NCBI GenBank assembly: GCA_963627995.1
Contig: CAVGCV010000008.1
Span: 1-64,000 of the forward strand
Length of the DNA stretch: 64,000 nt
Source of the DNA: UBA3839 sp963627995
Lineage (GTDB): Bacteria > Bacteroidota > Bacteroidia > Bacteroidales > Bacteroidaceae
Reading direction: 5' to 3'
Under the pieces are notes generated by a model that worked only from the letters and a program-made list of their open reading frames with translations, made no database searches and was not told where the DNA came from. Positions 1-8,000 of this stretch are shown in pieces (position 1 is the stretch's first letter; each line of letters begins with the position of its first letter). The position numbers and the translations under genes were made by a program.

Positions 1-57
1 TAGAGCACAACCTTGCCAAGGTTGGGGTCGCGAGTTCGAGTCTCGTTTTCCGCTCCA
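1..57 (+). tRNA. tRNA-Gly (anticodon GCC), 5' end cut off by window edge
   Basis: The window opens inside a tRNA. The anticodon arm is visible as CAACC-TTGCCAA-GGTTG, giving anticodon GCC. It is followed by a T-arm (GCGAG-TTCGAGT-CTCGT), the 3' acceptor strand TTTCCGC, discriminator T and an encoded CCA at 55-57. The 5' acceptor strand and most of the D-arm lie outside the window. Confidence 0.93.
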
Positions 58-77
58 TTACATCGGGTATGTAGAAT

Positions 78-127
78 AAGGATTCATACATTTCGCAACG
101 ACGAAAAATAGTATGAATCCTTTTTTT
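78..127 (+). terminator. Rho-independent terminator after tRNA-Gly
   Basis: A perfect 12-bp inverted repeat (AAGGATTCATAC at 78-89, GTATGAATCCTT at 111-122) is followed by a run of seven or more T. It separates the tRNA transcript from comEC. Confidence 0.85.
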
Positions 128-169
128 CGTCCGCTGCGAATGGCGTGAATTTTCATTCATGAGAAATCG

Positions 170-1756
170 ATGAGCCTTCCTGCTTTTAATGATATTCCGC
201 TGGTGTACCTGTCCGTTGCGTTTGTGGCGGGAATGCTGGCGGCGAGCTTTGGCATGGAATTTGGAGAATGGCAAGAGTGGATGCTCTTTGCCATTCTTTG
301 TTTATTGGCGGTGGGGATGGCTGTGCTGCAGGTTGCGCGGGCAAAGCCGTGGAGCGGCAGTTGCTTTGGGCTTGTGGCGTGGCTGTTCGTCTTCGTGTTG
401 GGGGCAACGCTGTATGTGTGTCGGGTGCACGAGGTGGAGGCGTGTGCGGACAAGAACCGTGTGGAGTACGCTGGCATTGTGGCGGAGATGCCCGAAGAAA
501 AGCCGAAGACCATACGGGTGGTCGTGCGGTGTGCCGGACGCGTAAACCTGCTGGCGTACGTGCGGAGGGACGGAGGCTGCGTAAGTGTGAACACCGTCCG
601 CGTTGGCGACAGCGTCCGTCTGCGTCCCAGCATGGTTCGCGAGACATCGCCGTTCCGCCCTGTTCGCACGGCGGAGGACGATTCTTTCGTCAGTCGCAGC
701 TATAAGAGGTATTTGTTTTCCAAGGGCGTTGCAGCAGTGTGCCTGGTGCCGTCCGGACAATTTGAGGTCGTTCCGCAGCCGCGCTCCCTCTTGAGGGCGT
801 TGGCGGAGGTGCGGCAGTCCGTGCATGCGGCTTATTCCGACGGAGGGCTGTCGGACGGCAGCGGCGCGCTGGTCGAGGCCATGACGACCGGAAACAGGTC
901 GGGGCTGGAGCGTTCGGTCAGGACGGACTTCGCGCAGGCGGGCGTTGCCCACGTGCTGGCTCTGTCGGGCTTCCACCTTGCCGTCCTTCTGGCCATTGCC
1001 GACTTGCTGGTTCTGCGCAGCCTGCTGCCGCTGGGCTGGCGGCGTGCAACGGTGCTGCTGGTGGTTTCCTGCGTCTGGGCGTTCGTCCTGCTCGCCGGGA
1101 TGCCGGCGTCTCTTGTCCGCGCCGCGCTGATGTGCTCGTTCGTGCAGTGCGCGCTGGCGCTGGGCTTGGAGAGCCACGCCCTGTCGGTCTGTGCGCTGTC
1201 GGCCATGCTGATGCTCGGTGCGGAGCCGCTGATGTTGGACGACATTTCGTTCCAGCTGTCCTATATCTGCGTTTTGGGCATATACGCGTTTCATCCGAGG
1301 CTCTTCTACGATGCGGCGGCCACGCACTCCTTCCTGCGCTTCTTCTTCGACACGGCGCTGCTGTCGGTGGCCTGCTCCTTGGCCAGTTTCCCGCTGGTGG
1401 CCTACCATTTTGGCTATGTCCCGTTGCTTTCGGTGCTGAGCAATGTGGTGGTGGGCGTGCTGGCGATGCTGCTCATGTGGGGCGCGGTCCTGTGGTGGGG
1501 CGTGTGCTGGTGGGCGGCGGCGCGCGATGCGGTGGCCGACGCGCTGCTGGCTGTTTCCGAATGGATGGCGGCGTTTGCGCATGGCGTCGCGCGGCTGCCG
1601 TTCTCCACGCTCCCGTTCGCTCCGTCCGTCCTGCAAGTCGTGCTGCTCTACGCCATGCTGGCCCTGCTGGTGGGCCTCGTCCGCGTGAGGCGGCCGCTGG
1701 CGGTGAAGCTCTTCCTTGCCGCGCTGTGCGTCTTCTGCCTGTCCGTCGCCGTATAG
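170..1756 (+). CDS. comEC: ComEC/Rec2-family DNA uptake channel protein, short form
   Basis: A 528-aa polytopic membrane protein. The N-terminal part (about 1-60) has hydrophobic helices. Residues about 95-150 form the soluble OB-like region typical of ComEC N-termini. Residues about 210-490 carry the Competence-domain helices, including the family-typical stretch GVAHVLALSGFHLAVLLAI. ComEC forms the inner-membrane channel for single-stranded DNA during transformation. The protein ends just after the last hydrophobic helix: there is no C-terminal metallo-beta-lactamase domain, and it is shorter than the roughly 650-750 residues I would expect for family members. A hairpin follows the stop at once, so this looks like the natural end and not a window artefact. 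ATG at 170 is the first Met of the frame and sits well downstream of the upstream terminator. Confidence 0.88.
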   Translation: MSLPAFNDIPLVYLSVAFVAGMLAASFGMEFGEWQEWMLFAILCLLAVGMAVLQVARAKPWSGSCFGLVAWLFVFVLGATLYVCRVHEVEACADKNRVEYAGIVAEMPEEKPKTIRVVVRCAGRVNLLAYVRRDGGCVSVNTVRVGDSVRLRPSMVRETSPFRPVRTAEDDSFVSRSYKRYLFSKGVAAVCLVPSGQFEVVPQPRSLLRALAEVRQSVHAAYSDGGLSDGSGALVEAMTTGNRSGLERSVRTDFAQAGVAHVLALSGFHLAVLLAIADLLVLRSLLPLGWRRATVLLVVSCVWAFVLLAGMPASLVRAALMCSFVQCALALGLESHALSVCALSAMLMLGAEPLMLDDISFQLSYICVLGIYAFHPRLFYDAAATHSFLRFFFDTALLSVACSLASFPLVAYHFGYVPLLSVLSNVVVGVLAMLLMWGAVLWWGVCWWAAARDAVADALLAVSEWMAAFAHGVARLPFSTLPFAPSVLQVVLLYAMLALLVGLVRVRRPLAVKLFLAALCVFCLSVAV

Positions 1757-1777
1757 CGGAGGGCGCACCAACGGCCA

Positions 1778-1822
1778 TCGCGCCCGCCATGCTCTCGGAG
1801 CGTGGCGGGCGCGATATCTTTT
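1778..1822. terminator. Hairpin between convergent comEC and GH51 gene
   Basis: A GC-rich stem of about 16 bp with one G-T wobble (1778-1794 with 1798-1814) and a tiny TCG loop, followed on the plus strand by TATCTTTT. It sits between two convergent stops and probably serves both transcripts. Confidence 0.75.
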
Positions 1823-1845
1823 GCCGCGGTGCGGCGGGCGGGATT

Positions 1846-3402
1846 TCACTTCACGCGCAGCGTCACGACCGACAGCTTCGGGAGCGTCACCGTGAGCTGG
1901 CCGTCCTTGATTTTCGCGCCGTTGAACGCGGCGGGCTTCACCGCGTCGGGGTTGTCGAACGTGTTGTGGTCCTTCATGTCCTTCGACGTCAGGATGGTCG
2001 CGCTGAGCACCTTGCCTTTGATGCCGCCGAGGTCGATGCTCACCTGGTTCGCGCTGGCCAGGTCGGCGTTGGCCAGGTTGATGTTCACCGTGCCGTCGGC
2101 CGAGCGCGAGGCCGACGCGCTCACGTAGGGCGCCGTGCGCTTCGTGTCCCTGTTCCGCTCGTTCTCCGCCTCGAACGTGTCGGTCTTCACGTCGAGCGGG
2201 ATGTTCACCGCGTCCATGTTGTCGGTGTACATCTTGAACACGTGGTACGTGGGCGTGAGCACCATCTTCTCGCCTTTGGTCAGCACCATGCTTTGCAGCA
2301 CGTTCGCCACCTGCGCGATGTTGGCCATGGCCACGCGCTTCGTGTACTGGTGGAAGGTGTTGAGGCTCACCGCCGCCACCATGGCGTCGCGCATCGTGTT
2401 CTGCTGGTAGAGGTGTCCGCGCACGCTGCCCGGCTCCTCGTCCCACCACGTTCCCCATTCGTCCACGATGAGCTTCACGCGGTTGCGCGGGTCGTGGCGG
2501 TCCATGATGTCGATGTGCTTTTTCAGGACTTCCTCGATGCCGGCGCCGCATTTTGCTATCGTCCAGTAATACTGGTCGTTGGAGAACTGCGTGGCCGAGC
2601 CCTTGCTGCCGCTCCACGTGTAGCACGTGTAGTAGTGGAGCGAAAGCGCGTCCATCCGCGTGCCAATCTGCCTCATGGCCACTTCCGTCCAGTTGTAGTC
2701 GTAGTCGCTCGCCCCGCTGGCAATCTTGTAGAGGCGGTTCCCGTTGAAGTTCCGGCAGTAGGTGCTGTAGCGGCGGTACAGGTCGGAATAGTACTCCACG
2801 CGCATGCTTCCGCCGCATCCCCAGCTCTCGTTGCCCACGCCGATGTACCTCACCCTCCAGGGCTCCTCGCGCCCGTTCTGCTTGCGGAGCTTGGCCATCG
2901 GGCCGTCCTTCGCCGTCATGTACTCCACCCATTTGGCGGTCTCCTCCACCGTGCCGCTGCCCATGTTCATGCTCACGTACGGCTCGCAGCCTATCAGCTC
3001 GCACAGGTTGAGGAACTCGTGCGTGCCGAACGAGTTGTCCTCGACGGTGCCGCCCCAGTTGTTGTTCACCATGCGCGGGCGGCTCTCCTGCGGCCCGATG
3101 CCGTCCATCCAGTGGTATTCGTCGGCGAAGCAGCCGCCCGGCCAGCGCATCACGGGCACACGGATGTCGCGCAGGGCCTGCAGCACGTCGTTGCGGTAGC
3201 CCTGCGTGTTGGGTATCGGCGAGTCCTTGCCCACCCACAGGCCTCCGTAGATGCAGGTGCCGAGGTGCTCGGCGAACTGCCCGTAAATCTCCTTGTTGAT
3301 TTTTTCCTTCGCCTCGGCCGGCCTCAGCGTGATGGTCGAGGTCTTCTGCGCCGCGCAGGGCAGGGCGGCGGCCACCGCCGCCGCCATGATCAGTCTTCTC
3401 AT
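1846..3402 (-). CDS. Secreted GH51 alpha-L-arabinofuranosidase
   Basis: A 518-aa glycoside hydrolase that removes terminal alpha-L-arabinofuranosyl residues from arabinan or arabinoxylan. Residues 1-18 form a signal peptide ending CAAQ, so the enzyme acts outside the cytoplasm. The (beta/alpha)8 domain covers about 25-390. The acid/base Glu is in GVGNESWG (Glu192) and the nucleophile in LIVDEWGTW (Glu315), both classic GH51 positions. The rest is the C-terminal beta-sandwich. It lies 58 bp downstream of the GH43 gene on the same strand, so the two probably form an operon that releases arabinose for the ara operon about 16 kb away. The Met at 3402 directly precedes the signal peptide. Confidence 0.93.
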   Translation of the reverse strand: MRRLIMAAAVAAALPCAAQKTSTITLRPAEAKEKINKEIYGQFAEHLGTCIYGGLWVGKDSPIPNTQGYRNDVLQALRDIRVPVMRWPGGCFADEYHWMDGIGPQESRPRMVNNNWGGTVEDNSFGTHEFLNLCELIGCEPYVSMNMGSGTVEETAKWVEYMTAKDGPMAKLRKQNGREEPWRVRYIGVGNESWGCGGSMRVEYYSDLYRRYSTYCRNFNGNRLYKIASGASDYDYNWTEVAMRQIGTRMDALSLHYYTCYTWSGSKGSATQFSNDQYYWTIAKCGAGIEEVLKKHIDIMDRHDPRNRVKLIVDEWGTWWDEEPGSVRGHLYQQNTMRDAMVAAVSLNTFHQYTKRVAMANIAQVANVLQSMVLTKGEKMVLTPTYHVFKMYTDNMDAVNIPLDVKTDTFEAENERNRDTKRTAPYVSASASRSADGTVNINLANADLASANQVSIDLGGIKGKVLSATILTSKDMKDHNTFDNPDAVKPAAFNGAKIKDGQLTVTLPKLSVVTLRVK

Positions 3403-3460
3403 GCGTTCGTTTTTTTAGGTGTTATGAAGTTGGTTGAAGTCCGGTGCCGCCGTGGCTGCG

Positions 3461-4468
3461 CTACGGATGGTATTCCGCGCCGACCTTGAGCCGCGTCCCC
3501 TTGTTGTCGAGCGTGAAGAAGTGCGGCCGCCGCTCCACCTTGTCCTGCCCCAGCTGCCGGTGGCTGTGCACCGCCATGAGCAGCCGCCCGTCGAACGTAC
3601 GGAATATCATCCCGTGGCCGAAGTTCGGCGGCGTGACGGGGGTGGGCTCCTGTTTCCACGGCCCGTCGAGCGTGCCGCTTTCGGAGTATGCCACTCCCTG
3701 CGTGTAGATGTCGCGAATCCAGCTCGTCCACAGCATGCCGAGCGTGCCGCGCGTGGTGCGGAACAGGAACGGGCCGTCGGTCACCATGTTCGGCCTCACC
3801 GAGCCGTCGTCGGTGTTCTCCCGGCTCCACGGCGAGTCGCTCGCACGGAACAGCACGCGCGCCTCGCCCACCGTTCCGCTGAAGTCGGGCTTCAGCTCAA
3901 TCTTCTCCACCGTCCCGTTGCGGTTCTGCAGCCACTCGTGGCAGTACACCATGTAGTGCTTCCCGTCGCGGTCTTGCCACAGTGTCGCGTCGAGCGTCGG
4001 GCGGTCGGCCGGCAGGTACGTGGGGTCGGCCATGGGGCGGTAGGGGCCGCCCGGAGCGTCGGCCACCAGCACGTGGCACGCACGCCGCTCGATGACGTTG
4101 TTCGCCACCGTGTCGATTTTGACGCTGCGGTTCGTGAACGTCGCGAAATAGTAGTACTTCCCGTTGTGCGGATGGATTTCCGCCGCCCACACCATCGGGC
4201 TGCGGCCCATCCACGAGGCCGTGTCGTGCTCGACGACGCGGTAGGGGCCGTCCCACGCGCGCAGGTCGCGGCTCTTCCACACCATCCCGCCCGTGCCCGT
4301 CATGTAGTAGGTCCGCGTCGGGCGGTCGGCCAGCACGTAGGGGTCGCTCAGCAGTATCGAGTCGAGTGGCACGCCGTGGCGCACGGCCGGCGCGTCGGCC
4401 TGCCCCCGTGCGGCGGGGGCGGCGAGCGCCATCGCGGCCGCCAGCAGCAGGGTGTGGAGTGTGTTCAT
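3461..4468 (-). CDS. Secreted GH43 family glycosidase (arabinofuranosidase/xylosidase type)
   Basis: A 335-aa five-bladed beta-propeller hydrolase with a signal peptide (about 1-22). SDPYV (Asp42) is the general base and TLDATLW (Asp160) the pKa modulator. The position where the catalytic Glu is usual reads VTDGPFL, giving Asp231; I cannot tell whether this is normal for its subfamily. The frame is open for 98 codons further upstream, but that stretch is intergenic repeat. The Met at 4468 precedes the signal peptide and a -7 box lies 26 bp before it. Its pairing with GH51 points to arabinose-containing substrates; exact linkage specificity cannot be read from sequence. Confidence 0.87.
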   Translation of the reverse strand: MNTLHTLLLAAAMALAAPAARGQADAPAVRHGVPLDSILLSDPYVLADRPTRTYYMTGTGGMVWKSRDLRAWDGPYRVVEHDTASWMGRSPMVWAAEIHPHNGKYYYFATFTNRSVKIDTVANNVIERRACHVLVADAPGGPYRPMADPTYLPADRPTLDATLWQDRDGKHYMVYCHEWLQNRNGTVEKIELKPDFSGTVGEARVLFRASDSPWSRENTDDGSVRPNMVTDGPFLFRTTRGTLGMLWTSWIRDIYTQGVAYSESGTLDGPWKQEPTPVTPPNFGHGMIFRTFDGRLLMAVHSHRQLGQDKVERRPHFFTLDNKGTRLKVGAEYHP

Positions 4469-4493
4469 GGGCGGGGTGTGTTCTGATTCAGAG

Positions 4494-4502
4494 CCAAAGA
4501 TA
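4494..4502 (-). promoter_or_regulatory. Bacteroidetes-type -7 box for GH43-GH51 operon
   Basis: The minus strand reads TATCTTTGG, matching TAnnTTTG, 26 bp upstream of the GH43 start. I see no clear -33 TTTG. Confidence 0.5.
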
Positions 4503-4628
4503 GGAAAACGCGGCGAGAATGGCACGCTCCGTCCGCATATTTCGTGCCCCGTCCGTGCATTTTTCCCGTTTCCGCGCCCTGCGGCGCGCGCCGGCGCCGT
4601 GCCTGCGTGGCGGTCCTGCCCTGGGCGC

Positions 4629-4936
4629 GCCGCGCCCCGCTTTTTTCCGTGCCGCGCTGGAGGCCCGGCCGCGGCGCGCCGGGATTTTCGCTGCGGTGCG
4701 CCGAAAGTTTGGAGGGGGCGCACTGGAAAAATATTTCCAAGTACTTGGAAATATTTTTTCAAGTACTTGGAAATAAATTTCTAAGTACTTGGAATTTTCG
4801 CCGCAGCGCACGCGCGCCGGGATTCGGGTGCGCCGGCCCTGGTTTTTGGGTGCGCTCGTGCCAGGCTTCGGGCGCGGCGTGCTGTGCGGCGGGGCGCGCC
4901 GTGGGTGGCGGGACGGCGCGGAGGCGTGGGCCGGCC
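4629..4936. repeat. 22-bp periodic array A (about 14 units)
   Basis: Units start every 22 bp at 4629, 4651, 4673, 4695, 4717, 4739, 4761, 4783, 4805, 4827, 4849, 4871, 4893 and 4915. Each starts with an 8-bp near-palindromic head: GCCGCGCC, GCCGCGCT, GGCGCGCC, GGTGCGCC, GGCGCACT, AAGTACTT three times, AGCGCACG, GGTGCGCC, GGTGCGCT, GGCGCGGC, GGCGCGCC, GGCGCGGA. A variable 14-bp tail follows. The three AAGTACTT units in the middle have AT-rich tails, and positions 4727-4758 form a perfect 32-bp palindrome. The array fills most of the 580-bp space between the GH43 start and the CotH gene stop. I see no gene here. Confidence 0.85.
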
Positions 4937-5048
4937 CGTGCCGTGCGGGGCTTTCCGCGCCGCTGCCGTCCGGTGACGAAAAACGCCCGGAGGCGGCCGG
5001 ATGTGTGTGTGTCCGGTGGCCTCCGGGCGTGGCGGGAGGGGGTGGCTG

Positions 5049-8000
5049 CTACTTCCGTGCGAACTTCACGCTGACGGCGTTGCCGCTCTTGTCCGTGAGG
5101 CGCGCCACGTAGATGCCTGCCGGGAGATGGGCCACGCTGGCGAGGGACGTGCCGTTGAGCCGCAGGCCGGACTGCATGGCCAGCACGCCCGACGCCGCAT
5201 GGACGCGGAGCGTTGCGTCGGTCGGCTCGTCGCTGCGCAGCAGGAGCGCGTCGCCGTCGTAGGCGATGGCGAGGCCGCCGTCGCGGCTGATGTGGATGTC
5301 CTCCATGCCGGTGGTGTCCGGGTGCTTCGGCTCTTCGAAGGCCTGGCAGTAGGAGTTCAGGCGGTTGGGCTTTCCGATGGTGGGCAGGCTCATCAGGTAG
5401 GTGTCGCTGCCGCCGTCGGGGTAGAGCCCGGCCGTTTGCTGGCCGTTGTGGGCGACGTAGGAGAGCGTGTCGCACCACGCTTCGTCGGCCGCCGTGAGGA
5501 GCACGTCGCCGCCTTCCGCGCCGAGTTTGAAGCTCGTGTGGATTTGGGAGATGGGCGCGAGCTTGTCGCACCAGACGACGAGGAATCCGTGCGCGGGCAG
5601 CAGCGTGGTGTAGCTGGCCTCCACGGCCGGCGCCTCGGGGATTTGGTACTTCTTCGGCTTGGCCACGTTGTCGGACAGGTACATGCCTGCCACGTCGATG
5701 TCCTCGTCCGTCGTGTTGTAGAGCTCAATCCAGTCGTTGCGCTTGAAGTATTCGTTCACGTAGATGTCGTTCGCGGCGCTCACTTCGTTGATCTTCACCG
5801 GCTTGGTGTCGGTGGCGGCCAGCTCGTCCTCGCCGAGCGGCTCGTAGCAGGCCATGAGGTCGAGCGTGCCGTTGGGCAGGGTGAGCTCCGGGTCGGTGGA
5901 GACGATGCTCGCGCTGCCGGCGGACGCGCGTGTGAGCGCGGCGTCCCAATAGATGTCCGAGGATTTCGCGTCGCAGTTGTGCACTTCCACCGCGATGGTG
6001 TTTCCGCCCTTGCGGAAGAGCGAGGAGGGCAGCGTGAGGCTGCCGCTCTCGGGGTTGGCGGGGGCGTACTGCGTGGCGTACGTCTCGAAGGTGGGCGTTC
6101 CGTCCGGCATGTTGAAGCGTCCTGCCTCCGTGCCGTTCACGTAGATGACGAATCCGTCGTCGCAGAGCCAGTTGAGCGTGAACGTGTCGCTGCTGCCGGG
6201 CGTGTCGTCGAGCGCCAGGCTGCGGGCGAAGTAGTAGGTGGGCCGCTTGTTGCGCGCGTCCGTGCCCCATTCGAGCTGCGTGGGGAATGTCTTCGTGTTG
6301 TTGGTGTCGAATCCGAGCGGCGCGCTGCCGGTGCTCCACGCGGCGGAGACGGACGACTTCCAGTCGGTGCCGTCGAGCGAGCCTTTGTCGTAGTAGCTCC
6401 ATGTCGCCGACGTGGCGAAGAGCGTGGTGGACTGCGCTGTGCCGCTGAGGTCTTTCCACCCTGCGAAGCGGTAGCCTGCGGGCGCGCTGGCGCTGAGGGT
6501 CGCTGGCGCGAAGAGGTAGCCGTCGAAGTAGTTGGCCGGGACTTGCAGGTCGTTGACGAAGAGCTGCGCCTGCGCGTTGTCGGTGCTGAGGCGCACCCGC
6601 TGGCGCTCCGTGCCGCTCAGGCGGAACTCGCTGCGGTTCTGCAGCTTCTGCGTGAAGGTGTTCTGGCGCGAGGCGTTCAGCCTGTTCTTCACCCTGCCGT
6701 AGGAGCTGGCGAGGTTGCCGGCCTTTCCCTCCACCTGCATCGACGGCAGGACGCGCTGGTAGAGCTCGTCGAGGATTTCGCCGCAGCGCGTCGGCTCGAA
6801 CACGGCGCCGGCGACGAGGCAGTAGGTGTCGATGAACTGCTTGCGGAAGCGGTCGTTCTGGAGCATGTTGAGGAACATCGTGACGATTTCGATTTCCTCG
6901 CGCACCTGGTTGCCGTTCACGAGGTTCTTGCCGCCCGACACGGCGTCGGTGGTGTCGTAGAGGCTGTTGAACGTGTAGACTTGCTTGCCGAAGAAGTTGC
7001 CGAAGGGGTCGTCGGTGTTGAACGCGAAGTCGAGGTCGAAACAAACGAAGCGGTAGCGGCCGTCCTCCGTGCGCGGGCGGTAGCCCTTCACGTTGTTCTG
7101 CGGGAAGTCCGTGCCGCCGAGGTAAAGTTCCACCGCCATGTAGTTGATGAACTCGTCGATGTCCACCAGCCTGCGGATTTGGGCGTAGGTCTCGTCGTCC
7201 GCCGCGTTTTCGGAGAGCTCGTACCACTGTCTGAACACTTCCTTGTCGCCCGCTTTCTGCACGTAGCCCGAATCGGGGCTCATCTCGAACTGGTCCATCA
7301 GGTCGGTGTCGAGCCCGAAGTTGGCGAGGCCGAAGTGCTTGTTGTTGGGCTCGCGCATGTTGATGACTCCGATGTACTTTCCGTTGATGTAGTGGACGGT
7401 CGGCTGATAGCACTGTCCGTCGATGTCGATGCCCGAGCGCTGGATTATCTCCTGGAGGGCGGGGTCTATGAAGCGCGCGGCGTTGTCGTTGCCTCCGTTG
7501 CGCATCTGCAGCACCTTGTGGCGGAGGTAGGGCTTCGCCGCGAAGAACGGGTAGTCGAGGTATTTCTTTCCGTCGTACACCTTGTTCGCCTTGATTTTGA
7601 ACGAATGGGGCTCCCACGCGCGGCTCCATCCGCCGGCGGCGGTGATGTGCGCCTCTTGGCTGAACACGGACGTGCCGCCGACCAGGTACTCGAAGTTCAC
7701 GGGGTGTTCCCAGTCTGCGTTCCAGTTGCAGGCGGCGCTTTGCCCGTTGCCGGGGAATCCGTTCTTCCCGTTGCCGCGGACGAAGATGCCGTAGTCGTCG
7801 CCGTAGAGGTCCTTGTTGTCGCCCACGACGGAGATGACGGGGAGGTCGATGGCGCGGTCGCGCAGGATGTAGGAGCGCGTGGTGACCGCGCTCGGCAGCA
7901 TTCCGTCGGCAAAGAGGCGGAAGCGGAACACGGTGGTCGATGAGACGCTGAACAGGCCGGTGGCGCTCGTCTCGCCGTTGGCGGGCGTGGGCGTGGAGCC

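Noticed and set aside
302..3238. 978-codon minus-strand frame overlapping comEC and GH51
   Set aside because: Low-complexity Arg/His/Gln/Pro composition, runs over two real genes, and is a by-product of high GC third positions.
4629..4936. Array A (and the five others) as a CRISPR array
   Set aside because: Period 22 bp with no repeat-spacer division, no 28-37 bp conserved repeat and no cas genes.
4465..5074. Open frames through the repeats giving peptides such as KYFQVLGN and FPSTWKYF
   Set aside because: Because 22 is not a multiple of 3 but stop codons are rare in the units, several frames on both strands stay open; the peptides only reflect the repeat. Real starts of neighbouring genes lie outside the arrays.
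5001..7943. 980-codon plus-strand frame opposite the CotH protein
   Set aside because: Same antisense artefact of GC-rich codons; no domain likeness.
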